Shown: in pieces, positions 1 to 11,400 of the stretch
Position numbering within the stretch: position 1 is the stretch's first letter
How the letters are laid out: every line of letters begins with the position of its first letter
Assembly: GCA_013398955.1 (NCBI GenBank)
Contig: VWPU01011633.1
Location: 1 to 64,000 of the forward strand
Direction: 5' to 3'
Source: Callaeas wilsoni
Lineage: Eukaryota; Chordata; Aves; Passeriformes; Callaeidae
DNA length: 64,000 bases
Notes under the pieces: model-generated
What the model was told of the DNA's origin: nothing
Database searches by the model: none
The model's input: the letters and a program-made list of their open reading frames with translations, nothing else
Position numbers and translations under genes: made by a program

Positions 1-768
1 CATATGAAGTTCAACAAGGGGAAATGTCAGATTCTGCATCTGGGATGGGGCAATCCTGGATGTACAGACAGACTGGGAAATGAGATGCTGAAAAGCAGTG
101 GTGTAGAAAGGAACCTGGGGGTCCTGGTTGATGGAAAGTTGAGTCTGATTCAGCAGTGCCCTGGCAGCCAGGAGGGCCACCTGTGTCCTGGGGTGCATCA
201 GACACAGCATCACCAGCCAGGCAATGGAGGGGATTGTCCTGCTCTGCTCTGCACTGGGGCAGCCTCACCTCGAGTTCCGGGGGCAGTTTTGGGTGCCACA
301 AAATAAGAAATATATAAAGTTATTGGAGAGTGTCCAAAGGAGGGCAATGAAGATGGTGAAGGGCCTTGAGGGGAAGCTGTATGAGGAGTGGCTGAGGTCA
401 CTTGGTCTCTTCAGCCTGAAGGAGACTGAAGGGAGACCTCATTTCAGTCGACAGCTTCCTCGTGAGGGGAAGAGGAGGGACAAGCACTGATCTCTTCTCT
501 GTGATGACCAGTGACAAGACCCCAGGGAATGGCCTGAAGCTGTGTCAGGGGAGGTTTAAGTTGGATATTAGGAAAAGATTTTTCACCCAGGGCTGGGCAC
601 TGGAACAAGCTCCCCAGAGAAGTGGTCACAGCACCAAGCCTGGTAGAGTTCAAGAAGTGTTTGGACAGCAGTCTTAGGCACATGCTGTGATGCTTGGGGA
701 TGGTCCTGTGCAGGACTCAATGATCGTTGTGGGTCCCCTCCAACTCAGCATATTCTGATTCTCTGATT
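1..768 (+). mobile_element. CR1 LINE, 3' end of ORF2 plus 3' UTR, inactive
   Basis: This is a non-LTR retrotransposon fragment of the avian CR1 family. The left end reads FNKGKCQILHLG and then NLGVLVDGKLSL, typical of the region just after the reverse-transcriptase palm. Further on come LLESVQRRAMKM, LGLFSL and RFKLDIRKRFFTQ, which are CR1 ORF2 C-terminal landmarks. They lie in different frames, with shifts near 165, near 425-460 and near 595, so the frame is broken at least three times. The 3' UTR carries the CR1 phrase about 'ggactcaatgatcgttgtgggtcc' and ends at 751-768 in diverged copies of the 8-mer tail. There is no poly(A), as expected for CR1. The element continues left of the window, so its true 5' end is unknown. 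It encodes nothing functional. Confidence 0.93.
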
Positions 769-2694
769 GTGTTATTGTGTGAAAACCTTGTTGTACTTCA
801 TCACTGTGGCACAGCTACGGCTCTTTTTTTCCTTGCTTAAGCCTACTGCAGTCTCTCTGGCCCCACTGTCAATCATCAGCTGGACGCTGAGATGAATTTT
901 TTTACAGCAGCTTCTGTCAGTAAAGAGAAAATATTTTGAAAAATACAGTCTAAAAACTGAATGTCAGCCTACTGAGTGGCCTGTTTAAACAGGAGAATCA
1001 ACTTTACCAAGTCTTGGTGTTTTTTTTTTTTTTTGTTTTCTTTTTTTTTTAATGTAGACTTTTCCTAATTTAAAAAGAAGTGATTTAGGGTCTAGCCCAA
1101 ACAATAAAATTAGACTTTCTTGGCGATGACTCCTAATTGACTAGCTTACTAAAATTCTTCAGCATCCTCATGATTGTTTCTGTCTTCACTTTTCTGGTCT
1201 CGGTAACATGGGAATTCTCAGTGCGTTCTGGGAGTAGTGGACACCTTAGGTACTTCAGTAGCTCTGTTGTATTTCCTGTAGTCCCTTGTTTTGTTTACTT
1301 TTTCGGTGAAAGCTTTTTCTGAGGTTCAAAACCCTACAACAGGTATTACTCTGTCTCTCAAGGAAGTATTCCAAAAGAGATTCTGGATGTCCTAGCAGTT
1401 GTATTTAGTCTTTGTGACCAGGGCAAAACACACTCAAAAGATTTAGATAGGCAAGAAGCCATGTATTTTTTAAAGCCATTTTGAAAAAGAATGGTGGAAG
1501 CATATGGCATAATGCATAGTAAATCTTGTATTAGAAAGCTGCAGAGCCTTGAGAAGTTGCATTTGTCTCCTGAGCCAGAGAGTATTGCTGTCCCACAGCA
1601 GCCCTACAGAACTGGAAACTGCATTGAGAAGTGCAGCCTACTTGTTAGTTGATAAATAGAGATTAGAATCACCTACTAGGCTATATCATAGTGCTTGTTA
1701 AGAATTTTTACCTTCCTAAATTGATTCAGTATAATCCTTGTGATGGCTTTACCTCATTTCTGGAAGACATAGAGATAATGTGGTACTTATATGAAGTCTT
1801 GCATGTCACTGAAAACCTGCTGTATTTCTGTAGTGAAATTGTGTGGCAGGATTATATTAACATAGATTTTGGAATATCTGAGCTCCCATAGGGTATGGTG
1901 TGTGGCTGATATGACATGATTTGCCTTCAACAGTTGTTTTAACAAGATATCCTTCATATTAAATATACCAAGCTGAAAGGCATAACTGAGTGAGTTAAGT
2001 AAGAAACACTGGTGGCAAAATTCTTTCCTTTCATCTTTATCTGATTAATTCAAGGCTGAGTGTTACAGTGAAAGTCTTTTTAACCTAGCAAAGTATTTGG
2101 TATGTTTATTTAAGGAAAACCAAATAAAACCAGAAAACATAAAACCCCACCCCCAAAAAACCCTTTTATATTATTTAGTACAAGATCCTTTTTATTAAAT
2201 TGTTAAACTAGTTGCAAATATATGTGCATTTACTCTAGTCAAAACTCATAGTTCTTAAAATATCTTCTCACTCCTCCGAAAAACTGCTTTAATAATACAT
2301 TAATTAACACTTCTGAAGTACTTGGCATATTTAACACAAGATACTTTACACTTCCTAATATTTTAAACTGTGTATTAAAACGTCTAGCATTAGCGAACAG
2401 AAAATACACTATGTGAATATAGCATTAAGTGCTAAACATGTAATTTACATGTAGCTCAGTCTTTAATTTATTAAAAATAGATATACTTTAACATTTTGAT
2501 AATAATGCTGATGTTGTTGGAATCACTTTTAATATTTTCAAATTCCTGCTGATGGGTTTTTTTTTAATAGTACCATGCAGAACCTTAATATCTGTTAGTA
2601 ACAATAATTAAATTAGGGGCTATATAAACAGTTAATTTCAGATTTTATGGCATAATATTCTGTTTTGATTTTTATCTGTTTTCTCCTTTCACAG
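769..2694. other. AT-rich non-coding stretch
   Basis: No gene is recognised. There is a T-rich tract at 1020-1050 and an A/C-rich tract near 2126-2165. A 61-codon hydrophobic frame at 1137-1322 resembles nothing I know. The last 25 bases (2670-2694) form a pyrimidine-rich tract ending in AG, which is the possible splice acceptor of the next entry. Confidence 0.6.
1020..1050. repeat. T-rich low-complexity tract
   Basis: Thirty-one bases of T interrupted only by a G and a C. It is not attached to any recognised retroelement. Confidence 0.9.
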
Positions 2695-2798
2695 AGCTTT
2701 TAGTATTGATTGAAAAATATTCAGCCAATTTAATACCTGAAATACTGTACTTGCATCAAAAGGCTTTGACTGACCATGTACTTGAGAACAGATTTCAG
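2695..2798 (+). CDS. Candidate internal coding exon, product unknown
   Basis: This 104-bp segment is preceded by a strong pyrimidine tract ending TTTCACAG and followed by the donor CAG|GTATAG. Only one frame is open through it (two bases, then 34 codons). It encodes a peptide containing LIEKYSANLIPEILYLHQ and ending ENRFQ. The composition is alpha-helical and leucine-rich, more protein-like than its surroundings. It would enter in phase 1 and leave in phase 0. No domain can be named and I do not recognise the protein. A later segment at 26944 starts in a compatible phase. The donor is only moderate, and such combinations arise by chance in a window this size, so this is a candidate and not a call of a known gene. 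Confidence 0.25.
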
Positions 2799-5700
2799 GT
2801 ATAGACAGCTGTTTACTGCCTCTCGACTTTATGGTGAGGGAAAGGCTTACTACATGAGGATGCTAAATGGCTTGAGGGTTTGGTAATGGGATGTGGAAAC
2901 CTTCACCTTAGGTCACTAGTTTGAATGCAGCCCAGGTGGGTGGAAACTAAAACCCATTATCATCTGATGGCTCCTGGATGGCCTGTGGGAAATGAGTTGG
3001 TGGTCCCAGGCAACTTCCTAGGAGAAAGACAACAGTATTGCAGAATCAGCATCTTAGTGCTTGTAGATTGGGACCCTTGCTCGAACTCTGCAGAAAAAAA
3101 CAATGGCTGGAGTGAGCTTGGGTGCTGAATTGCCTTCTGTGCCTCAAGTGGTTTGTGTAGATCAGGCAAGAAGCATAACTGAGTAACAGAATATAGAAAC
3201 CACTGGCACTCATTAGGTCAAGTCTGGCTTGTAAATACACTTCCAGAACTGTTTAGCTATGTTTTGCTCTCATTATCATTGCTTACAAGGTACTTCAGAA
3301 AAATGCTGCATGTTCTTTATTTATAACTGGAAGGTCTGGGCAAAAAATCCCAAGCAAAACCACCAGAAAATGTTCTACTTTAGTTAGCCTCTCCGGACTT
3401 TGTGTTGTAATCCTGGTTTAATTTTTTCTGCCTGTAATTTTGCCACCAATCTCCAGTTGTTTTGTTGATCTTTGTACTAGAAGAGGAAAGTAATATATGC
3501 TAGATTATTGTCAGAGGCAGTGAAAGACTTAATTGTAATCACTGCATAAAATCAGTGCTCAAAATTCAATTTTCAGTTGTTGAGAGAAATGGTCAAGCAT
3601 GTACTCTTTTCCAACCCTTCTTACAGCTCCTCTGCATAGTGGTTCATGTGTCTGTCTTGAGCATAGTCTTGATCAGCTAATGAAGCTCACGTGGCGGGGT
3701 AAATGCGGTCTCATCAGGTGCTCTCTGCTTTTTTTTTTCACTCAGGAAATGGAGGAGTCTTCCTTCTGTCCTTAGAGTCAGCTGAGCAGCCAGCCTGTGG
3801 CATTACTGATCCCCATTACTAGCATCCCCGCCAAACAAAAAAACAATTGTTATCTTTTATACACGGGCCATGGGGCCACTCCCCTAGTGAGGGAGAGCAT
3901 GTTTCCATCGGGCTACAGATACCGTCAGTTACACTCGCATTTCTGGACATGACAGCACCAGTCAGAGATGGTGTTTCATCCCAGAAAAGTCATGGGAGAA
4001 GAGTGGCTGGGGTATTTCACCAGTTATACTGAAATCCATTTTGCTTCCTGCAGCTTTTGATGTTTCAGGATTATGGCAAGATGGTGGTGTTTCAGCTTCA
4101 TTTGAGTTCCTCAGACTTGGTCTGGATACTAGTGCAACTGGTGGTCGGGTGAAGTTACTTTAGAACGGAGACAGATGCGTGTCTCATAGACTTCATGCAA
4201 GCGTTTATTTCTCCTTAAAATGCAGCAGCTCCTTCTCAGGAAAGCTGGACAGTGAATTAACTAATATTAAGACGCTGGGCAACTTTCTACTGGAAATGTT
4301 AAATTTTGTTTATATACAAATATAAAGGGTTAATAGTTGGTATTGCAAGAGCCTATATAACATTGCATGTTCTATATGCATCCTCTCTAATAAATTAATC
4401 AGATGCATAACCTTAAGCTGCCTGAATATCCTCACTTCCTCAAATATTTATTGAGAATGTACGAATATTCACTTATTTGACTTTTCTCTATTTGTTAATA
4501 TAGCAATGCATGCTTCTTTGAAGAGAACATTGTTTAGAAAGTTGCGGGAGGACATTTTTTCCCTTGAGAATATTTAACAAAATAAAAAGTTCTAAATGGA
4601 GTATATGTTATTGTTTTAAGAGAAAATTTGTGTATAATAGGCAAATAATAATAGTTATTATACTGGCATCTATTTTGATATCAGTACGTATCACAGTTTT
4701 AATAAAAGCACCCACAAAGTTTGTGTGTTGTGCAATATAAGATGCTAGCCAATTTGAATGTTCTGCTAAAACATTGTGATGTAAACAAAATTACAGAGAA
4801 CTTGAAATGAATATCAACTTTTCAACACTTACAGGGAAAAATTGGATTAATTTGTTTTATAGCAATCTTTATTAGCTAAATTTCTAAATAATGGCATATA
4901 TCTAGCTTGCTAGATAGTCATAGGGTTTTTTGTTAGTTATTTGATGAAATAAAACCAGTTACATTTGACAAGAGGAACTCTGATAGTTTTCAAAATGAAA
5001 TATTAATTTTAAATACTTGTGCATATTTACTACTGTGGCCTTGGCTTTTGGCATGGATAGTTCCCCCTTTTAGTTTATAGAAATCTTTCTGTCAATTTGC
5101 TTTTTCCTACCGTGTCTTTTCAAAACACTAAACCTAGTCCTGTAACTGTGGGTGATGATCTAAGGACTGCAGGAGTTAGTGAAGTCACAGCAGAGGTTTG
5201 TAACTTCTTTTAATTTGCTAATCCATGCATGGAACAACATTTCCAGCATTACCCAGAGATTAAGCCCCAGGGCCAAGGGCAGGGCCTCAATTTTAGTTTG
5301 GTAGTGATAGGCATACTGTGGTTAGAGCTAGGTCTCTGCTGTGGACAATACCAAGCCTTTTCAATTTAAATTTCAATAATGGTGACAAAATATTAAACAT
5401 GGAGACCATGAATTCAAAAAAAAACCAGCACTGTCTTTGCATTCAGTCATTCCCTTGGATAACGTGTATGCTGTACTATTAGAAACCAAAAAAATGATTA
5501 CTTTTGTCAAAAGTGAAAAGAAGTATAGCTGTATTATGTTAATTTTATGCAAAATATTTATGTCTGAGAGTGTGATTATTAATGAGTAAAGAACAAAAAG
5601 ATGATTTTTGTGTAGATGATTGCAGTAATATTTAGCAATGTGATAAGTACTGCACTTCAATACAATTTTTTGATAGATTTTTGTTTACTCTGATGATTAA

Positions 5701-8700
5701 CTGGTAATTCGTTCACATTAAGTTGGTGGTTTTTAATGTAGGTCACAGAAGTAGCAATCACTTTGTTTGTTGATAGTAAATCTAAGAGAGTAGAAAAATT
5801 TTTGGAGATGTAGATTCAAAATGTAGCAGTATTTTATATGACAAGTAGACATTAGTTTCTTGTAATACATCATAAAACCTCTTAAAATGGGAGAAAACTA
5901 ACATGGTAGCATTCAGGTGTTGTTTTGTTGTTGTTTTTGTTTTTGTTTCTTTAAATTGTCATCCATGTTAACTATTTTATTTGTTCATTTGTTTTTGAAG
6001 GAATATATAGGTATACATGCACATAGACTTTTCTGAATTCCTAACTTTCAGATTGAACTTGTGCATTAATTCCCATGAGCTGCAAGCAGTTGAAAACTCA
6101 GACTAAATGGAAAAAAGAAGAGCCATCTTTAATCACTGCCATTAGTATTTATTGGAATAACATGTTATGTGGTCATCTATTACTGCTGTATGTATTATGA
6201 ATATAGTTATGCAGTTAATTTCCCTCCAATTCCAGCTTTTAAGAAGGTGGTAAAAATATTGCAATGTACTTAACCAAAAGACATCTGCACTAGTATCTGT
6301 GTTGGGGGAGATGGTGCAGGGGTAATGAGTCTTCAGCTGTTTAGCTAATAGGAAAGGCAAATTGAAGACCAGAATAATGCACCCAAGAGCTCTTGAACTG
6401 TCAGTGTTCTGGAGAAATGCTGCATCTCAGGACAGAAGAGCCAAAGCAGGAACACACTGTTTGCCTTACTGAAGTGAAGCTTCTCTTTAAGATGGAGCTC
6501 CTAGTCGTGCATGTTTTATATACCCATGACTCGTGTTACCTTTGCTATGAGTTCTGGACATAGAAAGTTTGCAGAGTCTGACAGGATGTAGACTGTGACT
6601 GCTTTAGTGAGGTAGAGGTACATAGGACATACTTGATGGAGTTTTTCACCCTTTGTTTAGACTGTCCTGTTACACTCACATCCTAAGAAATTCAGTGTGT
6701 TAAGTTCATCTGTGAACTTGGTTTATTTCCTGTCCTTTTTGTTTGGGAACAATGATTACAGGGTTTTTTGTGTACATCTTTAACTTCTTTGGGATTGTTA
6801 TACTAGTTGTGTACTGAACTGGTAGAGGCTCATGGCAAGTGGTACCAACAACATCATATTGCTGCTTGCCTGTCAGTACACAGAGGGATGGCCATTCAGA
6901 AAGGGTGTCTTGGAAGCAGTAAGTCTCAATCCTTTGTTCACGCAGATACTTTCTTAGAGAGCGTAGTTTCCTAAGATCATTATAAATTTTCCCGTATCAT
7001 ATAAAATAACAATTTTCATTAAGCATAGAGCAAAAGGATGTTTTTCATCATCTTTTTCAATAATCAGTCATAGTTACCATTTCAAATAGAAATCAGTCTT
7101 TATAAGGCGCCTCTGATTTTGGGGCAAGTGTTATCTTAGATCACAGAAAATATAAAGTCATGAGATACCTCCTTTGTTTTTAGTCCCTGGCATCAATATA
7201 CATACTATTGCATGCTGCAGTTGTCATCTCTAAATCTATTTTTAAAGAGCCTAGAGTAAATTGTTCAAGTTCAAAAAACCGTCAGTGTTTACAGACATTA
7301 GATTTTCCCCATGACTGTCTCAGTATTTTGGGAATAGAATATCATTAAAAAAGGAAGCAACTCTATAGTGGAGATTTATTTAAATAGCTTCTCATGCCAG
7401 CTAAAGAGAGTTCCTTGTTGGCTTGTTGCATGAGTTGGGTGTTAAAACCTCTCTGACCACTTCATAATGATTATGAAGTCATACCTATAATAAATAACTT
7501 TTAGGTCAGACTCAGCAGAGACCATACTAAAACTTGTTTCCTTGCTTTTAATGTTTGAAAGGTAGTAGTGCAGCATGTGTGTGGTCTGAGTTTTTTGCAG
7601 ACGTGATCTGCATTTAATCTGGGAAAATTAATTCCCTAAGCTGCTGGCAGGCAGCATGTACTTGTTAATTATTCAGGTGGATGACAAATGCAGAGCAGAG
7701 GTTCTCGCAAAGACAAAGTTTGTATGATGCATGTTTAGTAACTGATAGGCTTGACATTCTGTGGTGTCTTACTCAGTGCTAATCCTAATAAGCTGCCTGA
7801 TGAGATGAACGCCTATCCTCCTGTCCTTTAGAGAGAGAAAACAGAGATTTGAAAGAACTTCATTATAGCAATAAATCCCATACTTTCTGTTATTCCCTGT
7901 GAAAAGAGATCTTGTCCAGATGAATAACACACACACAGAGAAAAAAGTCAGAATACTAGTGTAATACAGAGTATTGAAATGAATAGAAGACTATTGTGAA
8001 TGCCTCCACTCTAAAAGCAGCTGCAGTTTAACTTTATTGATAGGCCAAGTTTATGCAGGTTAATGCTCTTCAAAATTTTTGGCATCGTTCTACAAATGAT
8101 ACAATCCTGTGAATGTATGATTTCACGAAGATTTGCAAGTCGCCAGGGAAGTAGATTGCAAATATTGCATTTTCTGTAGTTGTTTTCAGTGTTGTGAGTA
8201 TTCCATCAGTCAGTTGCACCAGACAAGGGCAAGGGCCAGAAGTATTCATGGGCACTTGAAGCATTAATAACCAAAGGGCTGCCAGTGCAAATGGGTTCTG
8301 GATTTTTCCAAATGACTTGTTTCACTCCTTCTATATTTTTTATTCAAGTAGGAAGAATGATAACAGATCTAATTCCCCCACTGCATTGCAGAGCATCCAC
8401 ACCAATCCTAAATGATACCTCTTAAGTTATTCTAGGGCATAATGACCAAAGGTGCATCTTTTCTCTGTTCACAGCTCTCTTCCATATGTCAGCTTTTTCT
8501 TGTTCCTAACTGAAAGAATAAAAAGTGGACTTTACTAACATTTTTCTATAAATTATAGGTACATAATTTCAAACACTGCAAATTTTATGTAAAAATAAAA
8601 TTTTCTACTGTATCTTTTTAAAAAAAAGTGGGGTAGAAGATGCCGATGGAAGATTCCTGTATTCTATACTTCTGTGAAGCTTATATCTGTTTGTCTTATC

Positions 8701-9258
8701 AACTGTATTTAAACATATCCTCTAGCTCAGTTGAATACGAGGCTGGGGGAGAAGAGTCACTAGATTTATATAAAGGTGGCAGAGCTTCTCTCACATCCTC
8801 CCCCTTCTGTGTATGCTCATATGGTGGGGGGAGAGAGGGGTACTGTAGGCCCAGGTTCTGTCTGGTACATGGACAGAGACCTCTGATAAAAAGAATTGTT
8901 CCTTCTTTCCAGACTCCCCTGAAATATGGTAGATGCCTAATAGCAAACAGAGAACAATATTTAAATATTTCGAGAGGAATACTTTGTGGCTCATGAAGGT
9001 TAAAGTATTAAAGTAACGTAAGGCACTTGTTTATCTTTGTAAAACACGTGGTGCATTGAATCCTAGCTCTGAGCAATCCTCCTGTCTTGAGGTGAAGGAA
9101 AATGTTAACTTAATTTACAAGCTAGCAGAGTCCTGGGCATCTCCAGATTAGGGCCTTTTAATCAAATGAATATGTAGCTAATAATTGAAACTAGTTTTCT
9201 GATGCTAACTGTGAAATTCAGCTGAAATCACCAAACTCATTTCCACAAGGGTATAAGA
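2799..9258. other. Long AT-rich non-coding stretch
   Basis: No gene or full mobile element is recognised in these 6.5 kb. Contents are a GTTTT-type simple tract at 5920-5950, scattered short A and T runs, and a few good pyrimidine-AG sites (for example before 3627 and 4054). The latter have open but unconvincing downstream frames. A 118-codon frame at 8640-8996 looks like chance: low-complexity Ser and Gly runs, no motif, and no splice or promoter context. Confidence 0.55.
5920..5950. repeat. GTTTT/GTT simple repeat
   Basis: Interrupted pentamer-like repeat of G followed by two to five T's. It is low complexity with no clear function. Confidence 0.8.
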
Positions 9259-9509
9259 GCTGGTTGAAATTAGAATGTAGCAGAAAGGGCTTTCGTTTGT
9301 TCCACCAATTTATGTATGCTCTTTTCTTTTTCTCTTGCACAAATTGTTGGGTATGGTGATTTCAGTTCTGAGACCACTAAACTTACTTCTGCTAAGATTT
9401 AAGTTTTGGCTGAAATCAGAGCATAAGGCTTTTGTTTGTTCCACTAATTTATGTATCCTCTTCCCATATTGTGTAAATTGTTGGACATGGTGGTTTCATT
9501 GCTGAGACT
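9259..9509. repeat. Diverged local tandem duplication, two units about 140 bp apart
   Basis: The segment 9259-9375 is repeated at 9403-9509. Shared blocks include 'tttgttcca', 'aatttatgtat', 'aaattgttgg' followed by a near-identical 'atggtgatttca', and 'ctgagac'. The left edge pairs 'ggttgaaattaga' with 'ggctgaaatcaga'. The matching 'ggcttt' blocks are 139 bp apart, and the left-edge blocks are about 146 bp apart because of a small indel. I do not recognise the unit as a known repeat. The divergence shows the duplication is not recent. Confidence 0.75.
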
Positions 9510-10602
9510 TAATTTTACCTAGCAGAAAAATGCATTATGTACTGTGTAAGTAATTGGTGTCTACAGAGTAATTTCATAAGGTACTTGATTCATAATAGCA
9601 TGTACTGAGCTACTCTTAGGAGAAAGAAGTTATTTTAGACATTTTAGCCCTGATGGTTAAGCTCACATTTCAAAGGACAGCCCTTCCTCTTTGTGTTACT
9701 ATCTTTTTCCTTTATATTTGCAAATGAAAACAACTGTGCATGGATTTAAATAAATAGGAGAAATTGTAAGAAATATTAAAGTTAGTGTGCATTTTAGCGA
9801 GCATGTGCAGAAACTGTGACTTGTTCTGTGAAAAAAAAAAAGCAAAGCCCTGGTCACAATTCATTACTGTAAAGAATTCCTACTATACTCAAGCAAACTT
9901 TAAAAATACTGAATGTTGGGACAACCTCATTAAAATATCACATACACACTTCAATAAATCTTACAAAATATAATATTTTAAGAATTCCCCATTAAACTGT
10001 CATGTATTTTTTCTGCATTTCCTTTACTATTATTGCCTGATTACCAAGATATTTGTATGCTAATTGAAGCTTTTTTCTTCTTCTAATTGTCCTTATTCCC
10101 TCATTCATTTTGGGCAGAATCTGAGATGTGCGTGAGAAGCAAGATTTATCTTGGTTTCTCTGAGGAAACTGTTTTTATCTGTGAGCTTCCAGAAGAGAAT
10201 TTGCAGTGCCTCTGAACAACATATGCATCAGATGTAGTATTTCCAGAGAGACACGGATTTTACCCACAGGAAATGTTTTTTTCCCCCGATAGATGCACAA
10301 ATCTGTGACTTCATCCCATTTGTGGCTTGGTACCAGGATCAGATACAGTGGTGGTGGAATGCTCCATGCCTTGTCATTCCCCCCCTTATTTTGTCTGCAC
10401 TAATAGCTTATTATCAAATCAAAATTGTGGCAGCATTTTTACAAGGGCTTTTCTAACATCTTAAGCTTTTCTTTAAACCAGCGTCCTGGGACAGTGTTTT
10501 ATCCAGTTTGTGGTTGCATGCTAAAATTGTTTGACTTTAGGAGGCTAATTCTTTCTCTCATCTTCCTTTTGCAAGGACATAATTATGTGCCTCCTCTTCT
10601 GA

Positions 10603-10618
10603 TTTTTTTTTTTTTTTT
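10603..10618. repeat. T16 homopolymer
   Basis: Uninterrupted run of sixteen T's, of the kind common in avian introns. Confidence 0.95.
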
Positions 10619-11367
10619 GGTGGACAAAAAATGAGTGTGGGAAGAGGCAAGAGAAGTATAGGGAAAGATCAGTTCTTCCTGCCATTGTGATGTTTCAGCT
10701 GGAAGCTCAGCTACCTCTGTACAGAGTACAAATTTTTGCAGAGCATTCCAAGTAGAAACATACCTGATCACTTTTTTTCTGACAGAATGGGAATGAAACA
10801 GAACTGAATTGGAGCTCGTGTTGCTTCTTTGACTCCCTGTCCCTTGATCTGGAACAAAAATAATTTGTAGAAAACAGCATTGCTCAATCTGTAAATAAAA
10901 AGAGAGTAGAGCCCCATGAAAAGAAACACCCTACCTATTGCTCCAGCAGCCCTGTCTTTGGTTGAAGAACTGAGCCACTTTACCTCTTCTGTTTTTCAAG
11001 CTGTGCCTCCTGCCAAATCTAGAGAATGCAATTGGTGCCTACAAACAGATTTAGAAGTCAGGCCAGATTTGTGGGACAGCTATCCCAAAAGGACATGCAT
11101 TAATAGATGTATGAGATGAACACACATTTTCTTCATGCCTTCCTGAGATGCAGCTATAGTGATAATCTTCAGTGCCTGTTACCTCTCAGTGGAGTGCAGT
11201 GTGAAAGATCAGAATTGAGAAGAATAGACCATGAACGTGGCTTGAACTTGTAGGGCATGCAGCTGTACATGCACATAATTCCCAAAGAGCTCCTACTTCC
11301 TTTGCATAGGAATGCTAGTAGACTAAACCAGAGCTAGAAAGCAGCCAAGTCAGCAGTTAAAAATAAA

Positions 11368-11400
11368 GGGGGGGGGCGGGAGGGAGGAGAGGAAGCGGGA
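11368..11400 (+). other. G-run tract with G-quadruplex potential
   Basis: A G9 run is followed by C, GGG, A, GGG, A, GG and further G pairs. Four or more runs of three G's are separated by one base, which meets the usual quadruplex pattern. It stands out sharply from its AT-rich surroundings and is not part of a recognised CpG island or promoter. Confidence 0.7.

Noticed and set aside
8640..8996. 118-codon plus-strand frame
   Set aside because: Low-complexity composition, no homology I recognise, no supporting signals.
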